DNA from: a virus
Length of the DNA: 45,269 nucleotides
Virus record (IMG/VR): IMGVR_UViG_3300013014_000052
Span: 1 to 45,269 of that record
Reading direction: 5' to 3' (one strand)
Below the pieces are notes generated by a model. That model was given only the letters and a program-made list of their open reading frames with translations. It made no database searches and had not been told where the DNA came from. A program made the position numbers and the translations under genes. Numbering within the stretch: the stretch's first letter is position 1; every line of letters starts with the position of its first letter. Of the stretch, positions 19,567 to 26,800 are shown in pieces.

Positions 19567-22500
19567 ATGGCCAAGCACTTACTACTAGAAGCATATTCAT
19601 TTGCACCATCAAGCTCTCCCGGAGCAGCCACCATTACCTTAACTGGTAAGGCTCTAAGGAGAGAGCAGGTAATTTTAATTACTAATGTGACATCTAACAG
19701 GGTCTATTACAACTTTGCTGATTCAGGATTAACGTTTGCACAGTTTACAGCGACCACTGCATTAAACGTTGAATCAACTGTGATGACTTTAAGTACCAGT
19801 ACAGTCGGAGCCAGCTCAGGTGACAAGCTCAGTATTATCATTGAAGATGTCTATGAAACTTTCCAACCCGCAGAAACTTACATGGATCCGGTGGGCAAGT
19901 TCAGAGTCAGTCAACCACAGAGTTTGATCGACACTGACTTTGAATATGGCGTGCAGCCTACCAAGTGGGAAACATTGAATCTGATGAATAACAGACCAAG
20001 TGCTTTCTTTGACCCAACGGCTCCTATAACATTTACGGCCATTACAGGTAACGGCACCAGATTGGTCACTATCACGCTGGCCAGTACTGCTGGTATTGAT
20101 ACCAGCACTCCGATTTTTATTCAAGATACTACAGACCCTAATGCCAACGGATGGTACCTTCCACAAGCAGTTGTGGTCAATACCAGCATTACTTACTATG
20201 CTAGGGCCAATGTGACCAACGGCAGCATTTTTGATCAGACCAAGACCTATCTGTTCCAAGGTACTTTTTACACAGGTGCAGGTATTCTTTGTTCAACAGT
20301 GACCAACGCTGCCTTTACCAGCACCAACCTTGCACTTACGACTATGACTGTGACCACCATTAACAATCATGGGCTCAGCATAGGTGATGCCATCTATATA
20401 ACAAACGTTACAGGTGCTAGCAGTGTTAATCCCAATGGTGGATACTTTATCAAAACTACACCGTCGACCAGCCAGTTTACTTTTGAGGCAGCAGCGGCCC
20501 CGGTAGCGGTCACTGGTGGTTTTAGTCCTAACTACAGTGCTAGTGGAGCAACGGTTACTATTACTGCTGATTCGGCTGGACGAGTTATTACAGTTACAAC
20601 AGGTACTACTGCTGGCTCTAACTATAAATTAGGTGACGTAGTGTCAGTAGGTGCCGGTGGCCTTAACTGTTTCTTGAGAGTTAACAATGTAGTCGCAGGT
20701 GTTCCCAACAGTTGGCAGATCTATCAGTCCGGTACTGGTTATACTGCAGGGGTGACTTCTAACGTAGCTACTACTTTCATATACAGTGCTAACATGATTT
20801 TTGCTAGGCCCTGGGGTAATGCTATTCATAGACCATTTGATGGAGGTGTGTATTTTACCGCAGGTGCTCCATACCATGGTAATCAGCTGATACGACAGAC
20901 ACGTAGATACTTCCGTTACCAATCTGGTAAAGGTATTCAGTTTAGCACTGGTAGTTGTATGACCAGTCCATTTATTTTAGATAACCTAACATGGTCGGGC
21001 GGTTTAATCACAGTGACCACCAAGTTTCCGCACAACATGTTCACCGGGGCCAGAATTAAGATTCAGTTCGCCAATGAAGGCGGGTATAATGGCACATGGG
21101 TGATCAATGCCGCTCCTACTGACCTTACATTTAATATAGGGTATGCTCCGACCTTGACCAGTCCGGCCACCGGCCCCTACCAGGTTCAGCCATTCCAGTG
21201 GGACGGATCTTATATTAGATTGGGCATGTTTGATCAACAGAACGGATTCTTCTGGGAGTATGACGGTAGTGTGTTAAGTGTCAATAAAAAAGGTGCTACA
21301 TTCCAGTTGTTCGGTTACATCGCTACTCTAGGTAACGGTGGATATGTCTGTACAGGCATTAACACACAGTGGGCCTCACAGTTGAGCCCAGGTAACTTTG
21401 TAAGCATTCGCGGCAGCAGTCACACTGTGGTCAGCATTGAAAGCAACACCAGTATGACCATCTATCCTGACTACAGAGGAGTCTCAATTGTTCCTCCAAC
21501 ACAGTGTATTATCAGCAGAATTGACCAAGTCAGGGTCACGCAGAGTCAGTTTAACATTGATCGCTGCGACGGAACCGGTAACAGTCTCTATAACTGGGAT
21601 GTAACCAAGATGCAGATGTGGTACATTGACTATACTTGGTACGGTGCTGGTGCTATCCGTTTTGGATTTAAGAATAGCAGAGGTGAGGTATTCTATGTTC
21701 ATAGATTGGCACATGCTAACAAGGAAACCGAAGCTTTCATGCGTTCAGGCAACTTGCCAGGACGTTACGAGGTCAGTACCATTGCTTCCTTTACTAAACT
21801 GACAGCAACCTTGAGCAACAGTGAAACTGGTTCCATACAGGTTGCGTCAACTGAGGGATTTCCTTCAACAGGAACCGCAGTGGTCAGCGCTTCAGGTAAT
21901 GCCAATTCAGTGATCGAGTATATTGGATACACTGGTAAAACTGCTACTACATTTACAGGGTTAACCAGAGCACGACAGGATCTATCAGGTCCGTTGGGAT
22001 TAGTCGGAGGCGGTGGTACCAGTACTGCCGCTACATTTACGTTGAGTGCTACGGCACCGCATGCTGTAACATTCTTTAGTCCACAGTGTAGCAACACAAT
22101 TAGCCACTGGGGTAGTTCGGTTATGATGGACGGACGTTTTGACAGTGATAAATCGTTAGTGTTCGTTGCAGGACAACAGACTACTTTCACCAACTTAGCT
22201 TTAGGTACACAGTTTCCACTGATCAGTATTCGTATTTCTCCTAGTGTTGACAGTGGTATTACTGGCTTCTATGGAGCACGTGAGTTGGTCAATCGTATGC
22301 AGCTGACACTGGTACAGATGGATGCATTTACTACAGGAGCTAACATGAGCTTCTTGGTTACCCTGCGACTGAATGGATTCTTTACTTCAGGAATTCCATT
22401 GTTTACACCAGCAGGTGGATCTAGTTTAGCACAAGTAGCCGCTCATGCTACATCAGATAGGATTGCAGGCGGCGAAACTATATTTGGTTTCTGGACCAGC

Positions 22501-22707
22501 ACTCCAGGTGTGACCAGCCAAGACTTGAGCCTGGTGCGAGATCTAGGTAACAGTATTCTAGGTGGCGGAACCAGTAACTTTGCCAGTACAACGGGTACCA
22601 ACAGATATCCAGATGGTCCGGACATTCTAACCATTGTTTGCCAACCATTTGCTTCGGCGACTAACAGTATTAACGCACGTATCAGTTGGACAGAAGCACA
22701 GGCCTAA
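19567..22707 (+). CDS. Virion structural protein, baseplate/fibre type (1046 aa)
   Basis: ATG follows an AGGAAA site, and the gene ends just before a terminator. The segment around residues 105-140 (V-S-Q-P-Q-S-L-I-D-T-D-F-E-Y-G, then P-T-K-W-E-T-L-N-L) resembles a conserved stretch I associate with large structural proteins of T4-like aquatic phages. Near residues 575-625 it carries one copy of the beta module repeated in the 977-aa protein (T-G-I-N-T-Q-W, then V-S-I-x-S-N-T). The rest is Thr/Ser/Gly-rich and beta-like, with no catalytic motif. A late promoter drives it. A baseplate wedge or fibre-attachment role is likely by family resemblance; the equivalent T4 gene number cannot be set from sequence alone. 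Confidence 0.8.
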   Translation: MAKHLLLEAYSFAPSSSPGAATITLTGKALRREQVILITNVTSNRVYYNFADSGLTFAQFTATTALNVESTVMTLSTSTVGASSGDKLSIIIEDVYETFQPAETYMDPVGKFRVSQPQSLIDTDFEYGVQPTKWETLNLMNNRPSAFFDPTAPITFTAITGNGTRLVTITLASTAGIDTSTPIFIQDTTDPNANGWYLPQAVVVNTSITYYARANVTNGSIFDQTKTYLFQGTFYTGAGILCSTVTNAAFTSTNLALTTMTVTTINNHGLSIGDAIYITNVTGASSVNPNGGYFIKTTPSTSQFTFEAAAAPVAVTGGFSPNYSASGATVTITADSAGRVITVTTGTTAGSNYKLGDVVSVGAGGLNCFLRVNNVVAGVPNSWQIYQSGTGYTAGVTSNVATTFIYSANMIFARPWGNAIHRPFDGGVYFTAGAPYHGNQLIRQTRRYFRYQSGKGIQFSTGSCMTSPFILDNLTWSGGLITVTTKFPHNMFTGARIKIQFANEGGYNGTWVINAAPTDLTFNIGYAPTLTSPATGPYQVQPFQWDGSYIRLGMFDQQNGFFWEYDGSVLSVNKKGATFQLFGYIATLGNGGYVCTGINTQWASQLSPGNFVSIRGSSHTVVSIESNTSMTIYPDYRGVSIVPPTQCIISRIDQVRVTQSQFNIDRCDGTGNSLYNWDVTKMQMWYIDYTWYGAGAIRFGFKNSRGEVFYVHRLAHANKETEAFMRSGNLPGRYEVSTIASFTKLTATLSNSETGSIQVASTEGFPSTGTAVVSASGNANSVIEYIGYTGKTATTFTGLTRARQDLSGPLGLVGGGGTSTAATFTLSATAPHAVTFFSPQCSNTISHWGSSVMMDGRFDSDKSLVFVAGQQTTFTNLALGTQFPLISIRISPSVDSGITGFYGARELVNRMQLTLVQMDAFTTGANMSFLVTLRLNGFFTSGIPLFTPAGGSSLAQVAAHATSDRIAGGETIFGFWTSTPGVTSQDLSLVRDLGNSILGGGTSNFASTTGTNRYPDGPDILTIVCQPFASATNSINARISWTEAQA

Positions 22708-22723
22708 TAGGTTTTTGCTGCAG

Positions 22724-22756
22724 AGAGAAAGGCCTCCATGTGTGGTCTTTCTTTTT
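22724..22756 (+). terminator. Rho-independent terminator
   Basis: The stem agaaaggcc (22726-22734) pairs with ggtctttct (22744-22752) with one G-U pair, followed by T residues. It ends the 1046-aa gene message. Confidence 0.75.
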
Positions 22757-22759
22757 GAC

Positions 22760-22766
22760 ATAAATA
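22760..22766 (+). promoter_or_regulatory. Late promoter (ATAAATA), nearly leaderless
   Basis: ATAAATA sits between the terminator and the ATG at 22774. Initiation six bases downstream would fall at about 22772, leaving two bases before the start codon and no ribosome-binding site. Confidence 0.65.
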
Positions 22767-22773
22767 TCAAACT

Positions 22774-23658
22774 ATGCGACTAACTGAATTTGCCACCGAT
22801 ACATTTGAAGATTTTAAAGAAATGTTTGGCAAATTTTTGCCCATTGCTATGGAGACCATAGAACTACAGTCACTGCCAAAATTTTATTTCGACGACTATG
22901 TTGACAGTCCTAATCAGCCTACCTTTGGTATGTACAAAAATGGTCAAAATATCATGCACATAGGACTGGCCGGTCGGCATCCTGTGGACATATTGCGTAC
23001 CATAGCACACGAGCTAGTACACTACAAACAGGACACAGAACATCAATTGAACGTACATAGTGGAGATACTGGCAGTCCTGAAGAAAATCAAGCACATCAG
23101 TTGGCTGGTGTGGTCATGCGTCATTTTAACAAAGAATATCCCGACTACCTAAGAAGTAAACCCATCATGGAAGGCCTAACTCCTGATGCTATACATGATC
23201 TTGCAGATCGTAAAAAGGTCAAATGGGACAATGATCCTAAATTTTTATCCTTAACCAAACGGCTTACAGGCAAACAACACCTAGATGATCTAGATGAAAA
23301 GGGCCTACGTACTGTTTATAATTACCTGTCAAATTTAGACGAAAATGTAGATATTAATTACGGAATTGGTGCTAATCCCGGCGATTTATTCAAGATCGGT
23401 GACGTTTATGGTGAAAAAAATACCAAGGTACCCCATGCCGCACTCAGAGTTAACACCAGTCCTGCTAGAAAGAAATTGTTAGGCCTACCTGAAAACTTTG
23501 CTGATGGTCGTAATCCTCAAGACAAGGGAGACAGTGCTAGACACGGTATTCCTAAAAAAGCCAGTTTAAGTACATTGGATAAAATAGGGCACGGATCGGG
23601 ACGTAAAGCACAGTTGGCCAGATGGCAGGCTAACATGCGTAGAGGTAGAAAAAAATAG
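22774..23658 (+). CDS. HExxH zinc metallopeptidase-like protein (294 aa)
   Basis: Residues 79-83 read H-E-L-V-H, the zinc-binding and catalytic motif of HExxH metallopeptidases. Twenty residues later E-E-N-Q-A-H (103-108) offers a glutamate third ligand in the style of gluzincins. The C-terminal 100 residues form a separate, strongly basic region ending in R-R-G-R-K-K, which might bind nucleic acid or be a cleaved tail. T4-like phages use proteases in head maturation, but this is not the T4 gp21 serine-protease type, so the substrate is unknown. The start codon lies eight bases after a late promoter with no Shine-Dalgarno site. The gene ends inside a hairpin shared with the convergent leftward operon. 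A metal-binding fold is likely; activity is inferred. Confidence 0.75.
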   Translation: MRLTEFATDTFEDFKEMFGKFLPIAMETIELQSLPKFYFDDYVDSPNQPTFGMYKNGQNIMHIGLAGRHPVDILRTIAHELVHYKQDTEHQLNVHSGDTGSPEENQAHQLAGVVMRHFNKEYPDYLRSKPIMEGLTPDAIHDLADRKKVKWDNDPKFLSLTKRLTGKQHLDDLDEKGLRTVYNYLSNLDENVDINYGIGANPGDLFKIGDVYGEKNTKVPHAALRVNTSPARKKLLGLPENFADGRNPQDKGDSARHGIPKKASLSTLDKIGHGSGRKAQLARWQANMRRGRKK

Positions 23659-23674
23659 GGCCCGAAGGCCCTAT
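23648..23674 (-). terminator. Terminator of the leftward operon
   Basis: A perfect hairpin ATAGGGCC-CGAA-GGCCCTAT (23655-23674) is flanked on its left by a run of A, which reads as a U-run for leftward transcripts. No T-run follows on the plus strand. It therefore mainly ends the minus-strand operon, overlapping the stop of the metallopeptidase gene. Confidence 0.8.
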
Positions 23675-23695
23675 GGTGCTATGCACTAATTGTTA

Positions 23696-23965
23696 TTATT
23701 TTGCTTTAACGCCTTGATTAACAAAGCCGTACATCTTTTCTGCTGTAGATAGCACTTGCTCAAGGCCAGGAAACTGTGGCATACCTACTGTGGTAACGAC
23801 CTGTCCTGATTTTTCATCACGCTGTGCCGAGATTTCCCAACCGTGGAATTTAGCGTGGTATTCCTCCATCATAAGGCCCTTGGCCATATCGAGGATTTCT
23901 GTGCGGATTTCATATCCGTTCTTGTTGAACTTTACATCCGGAAGTTTTGGTGTGTAGTCTGACAT
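23696..23965 (-). CDS. Small leftward protein of unknown function (89 aa)
   Basis: A good AGGAGA site lies upstream of the ATG on the minus strand. The product is an intact soluble-looking protein of mixed charge (G-Y-E-I-R-T-E near residue 17, H-G-W-E-I near 41) with no recognisable motif. It is the last gene of the leftward operon, 21 bases before the terminator hairpin. Opposite orientation to all late genes and sigma70-like promoters upstream suggest early expression, so a host-takeover or regulatory role is possible. No family recognised. Confidence 0.75.
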   Translation of the reverse strand: MSDYTPKLPDVKFNKNGYEIRTEILDMAKGLMMEEYHAKFHGWEISAQRDEKSGQVVTTVGMPQFPGLEQVLSTAEKMYGFVNQGVKAK

Positions 23966-24009
23966 TTTATTTCTCCTATGTGTGTGTTAATGTCGATCCG
24001 TAAGGTGGA

Positions 24010-24255
24010 TTACGCCTTCTTGGGAAAGTATCTGTTTGTAATACAATCCATAGAATAGTGAGCAAGATCAACTGTATTTTTAGTCAGCATCTTGGCAAAT
24101 TCAGTTTGACTATTGATATAATTATGAGCAGCACGATTTAGTGTAGGATCTGTAATGATCTTGTCAGTTAAATCACGCTTGACACCTTGAAATGCATCAA
24201 TAAAAAAATCTGTATTCATGGTGGGCTTAAACCATGGTAGTAAGGGATTAATCAT
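24010..24255 (-). CDS. Small leftward protein of unknown function (81 aa)
   Basis: The protein looks alpha-helical: amphipathic stretches run from about residue 20 to 70 (F-Q-G-V-K-R-D-L, then F-A-K-M-L-T-K-N-T-V-D-L). This pattern vaguely recalls phasin-type helices, but the resemblance is too weak to name. Only a weak GGACAG precedes the ATG. A sigma70-like promoter (TTGCTA, 17 bp, TATAAT) lies just upstream, so this gene can be transcribed separately from the tiny genes before it. Confidence 0.7.
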   Translation of the reverse strand: MINPLLPWFKPTMNTDFFIDAFQGVKRDLTDKIITDPTLNRAAHNYINSQTEFAKMLTKNTVDLAHYSMDCITNRYFPKKA

Positions 24256-24273
24256 AATGTGTATCTGTCCTAT

Positions 24274-24302
24274 ATTATATACTTATGTCAATTAGATAGC
24301 AA
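24274..24302 (-). promoter_or_regulatory. Sigma70-like promoter, leftward
   Basis: On the minus strand, a TTGCTA -35 (24297-24302), a 17-bp spacer and a consensus TATAAT -10 (24274-24279) precede the 81-aa gene by about 20 bases. Confidence 0.65.
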
Positions 24303-24320
24303 CTGATTTATTTGCCTTTT

Positions 24321-24398
24321 TCATGGATGCACCTCGAAATTCTTAGGATCAAACTTTAAAAAATATATCAAGGCAATAATGAAATTTAAACTGCCCAT
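24321..24398 (-). CDS. Putative 25-aa hydrophobic peptide
   Basis: On the minus strand, TAAGGAG of the preceding gene's end lies 5-6 bases before an ATG opening a 25-codon frame. The peptide has a hydrophobic stretch (L-N-F-I-I-A-L-I-Y-F-L) that could be a short membrane helix, then a charged tail. The ribosome-binding site and chaining with neighbours support it, but size leaves doubt. Its stop overlaps an ATG opening a 10-codon frame (24292-24324), which I do not count as a gene. Confidence 0.45.
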   Translation of the reverse strand: MGSLNFIIALIYFLKFDPKNFEVHP

Positions 24399-24407
24399 AA
24401 CGACTCC

Positions 24408-24503
24408 TTAATAGTAGTGATTAATATTATTACGTTTGCGATATTCGTAAACAACTTCGCTCCAAACCGCTAACCATTCATAAAATTTACGGATATATTT
24501 CAT
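24408..24503 (-). CDS. Putative 31-aa micro-protein
   Basis: The ATG overlaps the stop of the 52-aa gene (ATGA), so reinitiation is likely. The peptide starts M-K-Y-I-R-K-F-Y-E-W, is rich in aromatic and basic residues and ends N-H-Y-Y. No family is recognised. Support comes from the overlap with a well-supported upstream gene and from the close chain of small frames in one direction. Confidence 0.55.
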   Translation of the reverse strand: MKYIRKFYEWLAVWSEVVYEYRKRNNINHYY

Positions 24504-24658
24504 AATGCATCCTTACGTCCGTATGTGAATTGACGGATGAGATTGTCAACATCGCCGCCATGCACAGGATTGTGGGCTGTGATGTATCTCTCCAAATCTG
24601 TTTGGTGATTAGTAAAACGGTCTAGTAAATCGATGAACTTGTCAAATAGCTTAAACAT
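24500..24658 (-). CDS. Small leftward protein (52 aa)
   Basis: On the minus strand an AGGAGA site stands 8 bases before the ATG. The frame begins M-F-K-L-F-D-K-F-I-D and ends R-K-D-A-L, with alternating acidic, basic and aromatic residues that suggest a helical, soluble protein. A sigma70-like promoter (TTGCTT, 17 bp, TAAAAT) lies about 60 bases upstream. It appears to be the first gene of the leftward operon. No function can be assigned. Confidence rests on the strong ribosome-binding site, promoter and overlap with the next frame. Confidence 0.7.
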   Translation of the reverse strand: MFKLFDKFIDLLDRFTNHQTDLERYITAHNPVHGGDVDNLIRQFTYGRKDAL

Positions 24659-24718
24659 TGTGTGTTCTCCTTTGGTTTATGGTAGAGTGACTCATGGTTT
24701 CTACTTACTTACTTATCT

Positions 24719-24747
24719 ATTTTATGTGGCAATGCAGCAAAAAGCAA
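24719..24747 (-). promoter_or_regulatory. Sigma70-like promoter of the leftward operon
   Basis: On the minus strand, TTGCTT (24742-24747), a 17-bp spacer and TAAAAT (24719-24724) lie about 60 bases before the 52-aa gene. A short AAGT-type tandem repeat follows in the leader. Confidence 0.5.
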
Positions 24748-24796
24748 CCTATTTTGGCCTGAATTAAGTGAATACTTACAACCGCTATAGCCTGGG

Positions 24797-24803
24797 CTAA
24801 ATA
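24797..24803 (+). promoter_or_regulatory. T4-type late promoter (CTAAATA)
   Basis: CTAAATA lies 18 bases before a TTG start. The predicted leader of about 12 nt carries GAGGAAA. Confidence 0.65.
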
Positions 24804-24820
24804 TTACAGAGGAAACCAAA

Positions 24821-25123
24821 TTGAAAAAAATTACTCGAAGCCTTCTAGAAGAACTCAATGCTGTGTCTGTTAAACGCAACAGCGAAGAGGTCATTGAAAG
24901 TCGTGCTACTCATGTTATCAACAGTGCTATAAATCTGCTGTCTATCATAAGAGAAAATTTTCCAGAAGATCAAGCACATGAACTAGAACGCAGATTGCTC
25001 AACAGTATCAAAGCCAGTGACCCTAATAAATTTGTACGTGGTATTAGAAAACTGCGAGACAGTCGAGAAATACATAAAAATTTTCGTATTGTAGAAGATG
25101 ATAATTCGGACCCTAATACCTGA
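24821..25123 (+). CDS. Small helical late protein of unknown function (100 aa)
   Basis: The likely start is TTG, preceded by GAGGAAA at a good distance and by a late promoter; no suitable ATG precedes it. The product (M-K-K-I-T-R-S-L-L-E-E-L) is charged and strongly helical by pattern, with R/K-E/D alternation and no Cys or Trp, and has an acidic tail (E-D-D-N-S-D). It opens the rightward series of small late genes, diverging from the leftward operon. No family recognised. Confidence 0.7.
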   Translation: MKKITRSLLEELNAVSVKRNSEEVIESRATHVINSAINLLSIIRENFPEDQAHELERRLLNSIKASDPNKFVRGIRKLRDSREIHKNFRIVEDDNSDPNT

Positions 25124-25139
25124 ATTTTTTTCAATAGGG

Positions 25140-25146
25140 CTAAATA
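25140..25146 (+). promoter_or_regulatory. T4-type late promoter (CTAAATA)
   Basis: CTAAATA precedes the 138-aa gene. The predicted transcript starts near 25152, just before a perfect hairpin. Confidence 0.7.
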
Positions 25147-25154
25147 AAAACAAT

Positions 25155-25174
25155 AGTTCCATGCCTATGGAACT
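25155..25174 (+). other. 5'-terminal mRNA hairpin
   Basis: AGTTCCAT and ATGGAACT pair perfectly around a GCCT loop. The hairpin starts about 3 bases after the predicted late start point and ends before the AAGGAG site. It may stabilise a highly expressed message. Confidence 0.6.
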
Positions 25175-25197
25175 TAAAAAACAAGGAGATTTTTAAA

Positions 25198-25614
25198 ATG
25201 GCAACTTTGACCAAAAAGAACGAAGCAGTTTCTCTACCATTCTTTAAGAATGGTGTTACTCTACAATTTTTTCAAATTGATTTTAGCACCACAGTTACTA
25301 ACCTATTGACTGCAACCAGCACAGGTACACCTAGCCCAGTGGCCAAGGCTTTCGAAGCTATTCAACAGCAGACTAGCATTGAAGTAATGGGTTCTGCTAC
25401 AACTGGTACAGGTAACCCACAACCGGGTACTGCAATCCGTGTTGCTGTTGCTGCTCTAGGTGGTGCTTATCCTACAGATGACTATGACGGTACTAACCAA
25501 GAGACAATGGCCAAGAACCTACAGGATCTAATCCAGGCTGTGACCTACAACGGTAGTTCCACAATTCAGGGTGTTAACATGGCTGCTACCACAGTCACTA
25601 ACTACACACTATAA
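25198..25614 (+). CDS. Probably abundant late protein (138 aa), unknown function
   Basis: Late promoter, 5' hairpin, strong AAGGAG ribosome-binding site and a dedicated terminator make this a complete monocistronic unit built for strong late expression. The product is Ala/Thr/Gly-rich with few charged residues after the first ten (S-T-T-V-T-N-L-L-T-A, then R-V-A-V-A-A-L-G-G), and is beta-like. This composition and expression design fit a virion decoration, fibre or tail-associated protein. I do not recognise a named family. The role is inferred from context only. Confidence 0.75.
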   Translation: MATLTKKNEAVSLPFFKNGVTLQFFQIDFSTTVTNLLTATSTGTPSPVAKAFEAIQQQTSIEVMGSATTGTGNPQPGTAIRVAVAALGGAYPTDDYDGTNQETMAKNLQDLIQAVTYNGSSTIQGVNMAATTVTNYTL

Positions 25615-25632
25615 TCTAACACTAGATTAATC

Positions 25633-25661
25633 AAAGGCGTTCTTTTTAGGACGCCTTTTTT
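25633..25661 (+). terminator. Rho-independent terminator
   Basis: AAAGGCGT (25633-25640) and ACGCCTTT (25651-25658) form a stem around a 10-base loop, followed by a T-run. It closes the 138-aa gene unit. Confidence 0.85.
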
Positions 25662-25666
25662 ATGAC

Positions 25667-25673
25667 ATAAATA
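25667..25673 (+). promoter_or_regulatory. T4-type late promoter (ATAAATA)
   Basis: ATAAATA immediately follows the terminator and lies 17 bases before the next ATG. It predicts a leader of about 12 nt with only a weak AGGT site. Confidence 0.65.
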
Positions 25674-25690
25674 CTTTATATAGGTATATT

Positions 25691-26116
25691 ATGCAGGTCG
25701 TCGAAATTCAAACTCTAATAGATATCACTAATACCAAGGTTATTAGACCTAGACAGGGCTCTTTGCAGGAGCATGATCAGTACAGAAATTTTACCACTAT
25801 GAAACAGTGTGTGGAACTAAGAAGCATCATTAACTATGATACTGATCCTCAAAAAGAAGTAACGGATATTAAAAATCTAGGTTTTGGCACTAAATATAAA
25901 GGTAAGCACACAGTTTGGACTTTTAGATTTAGTCCGGATCGAGAAGGAGTTTACCAGGATGGCTTCGATTCTGTAGGATGCCTCGTAGAGGATCTACACG
26001 AAGTTCCTGTAGTAGAAAATCTAACAGAGACGATAAATATTGGTAAGGCAATCTTTGATTTAAAAGATCCTGAATATAAAAACACCGTCATTAAGGCACT
26101 TAAAGGCACAATTTAG
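25691..26116 (+). CDS. Conserved T4-like phage protein of unknown function (141 aa)
   Basis: A single intact domain begins M-Q-V-V-E-I-Q-T-L-I-D-I-T-N-T. It includes a Q-Y-R-N-F-T-T-M-K-Q segment and then an I-I-N-Y-D motif, an arrangement I associate with an uncharacterised protein of T4-like aquatic phages. The second half is acidic, with a W-T-F-R-F beta strand near residue 77. No catalytic pattern is visible. A late promoter right after a terminator makes it the first gene of a run to about 27.2 kb. Confidence 0.7.
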   Translation: MQVVEIQTLIDITNTKVIRPRQGSLQEHDQYRNFTTMKQCVELRSIINYDTDPQKEVTDIKNLGFGTKYKGKHTVWTFRFSPDREGVYQDGFDSVGCLVEDLHEVPVVENLTETINIGKAIFDLKDPEYKNTVIKALKGTI

Positions 26117-26139
26117 GCAAGTTAGGCACATTAGGCAAA
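26113..26139 (+). repeat. Three 9-bp direct repeats
   Basis: TTAGGCA occurs at 26113, 26122 and 26131 with an exact 9-base period, spanning the stop of the 141-aa gene and the gap after it. Confidence 0.6.
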
Positions 26140-26175
26140 TCAGCCAATTTCGACCTATTTTGGAGACCTTTTGAA

Positions 26176-26406
26176 GTGAGCACCACAAACATAGAAAAAA
26201 CTAACCTAGAAGCACATGTGGAACTGTGTGCCCAACGCTATGATCAAATTGAAATCAGACTTGACACCATTGAATCTAAAGTGGGCAAGCTGCAAGAAAC
26301 CATTGAAAAAAGTCACAACAGCATGGTCAAGGTTCTAATTGGCACCGCAGGAACAGTAATGACAGGTGTTTTTAGTGTGATCATTGTGGTTATGAACAAG
26401 CTGTGA
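26176..26406 (+). CDS. Coiled-coil protein with C-terminal membrane helix (76 aa)
   Basis: The start is GTG at 26176, with TGGAGA about 10 bases upstream. Residues 10-48 have heptad-like spacing (V-E-L, I-E-I-R-L, I-E-S-K-V, L-Q-E-T-I) typical of a coiled coil. Residues 51-73 form one hydrophobic membrane segment. The layout is that of XhlA-like haemolysin/holin-accessory proteins and of small membrane proteins near phage lysis genes. The lytic peptidase of this phage is 12 kb away, so a lysis role is only a possibility. Confidence 0.65.
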   Translation: MSTTNIEKTNLEAHVELCAQRYDQIEIRLDTIESKVGKLQETIEKSHNSMVKVLIGTAGTVMTGVFSVIIVVMNKL

Positions 26407-26409
26407 TTG

Positions 26410-26799
26410 ATGCGAATACAAGAATTATTAGAACAAACCCCAGTATCCTCAGTAGGGTCAGCCGCTAACCCTTCTACGGTGCCCACTGTCAGTAATCAAC
26501 CCAGTGATAAACCTGCTAGTGCTACTAGCTCAACTCCTGCCGCTGATCCCAATATGCAAAAACTGGCAGCAACACTGCAACAAACCGGTGTTACTAAAAA
26601 TCCCAAAGAAGTCAATGACTTTATCAGTGCTTACCAGGCCAGCACTAATGGTAAAACTCTAAATCCTCAACAACAGGCCACAATGGCCAAATTGGCTCCG
26701 GCCATGCTGAAAGATCCTAATTTAGATGCTAAAATCAAATTGATGACCGCACAAAAACCTGGACAACAAATCGCACCAGGTACCGCTCCCCCACAGTAA
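26410..26799 (+). CDS. Low-complexity protein of unknown function (129 aa)
   Basis: I choose the ATG at 26410; the codon before it is a TTG directly after the previous stop. After a short helical start (M-R-I-Q-E-L-L-E-Q) comes a Ser/Thr/Pro/Ala-rich disordered stretch (residues 10-45). A helical Gln/Ala/Leu-rich domain follows (residues 48-115), with another Pro/Gln tail. A similar N-terminal R-I-x-E-L-L segment begins the 115-aa protein at 29329 (K-I-V-E-L-L), which may mark a shared targeting or assembly signal. No family recognised. Confidence 0.65.
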   Translation: MRIQELLEQTPVSSVGSAANPSTVPTVSNQPSDKPASATSSTPAADPNMQKLAATLQQTGVTKNPKEVNDFISAYQASTNGKTLNPQQQATMAKLAPAMLKDPNLDAKIKLMTAQKPGQQIAPGTAPPQ

Positions 26800-26800
26800 A

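Noticed and set aside
24276-24291. TTGACA next to TATAAT on the minus strand read as one promoter
   Set aside because: The two boxes are only 6 bases apart. The upstream TTGCTA gives the correct 17-bp spacing instead.
24292-24324. 10-codon frame overlapping the 25-aa peptide gene on the minus strand
   Set aside because: Too short to support, with only an ATGA overlap as evidence.
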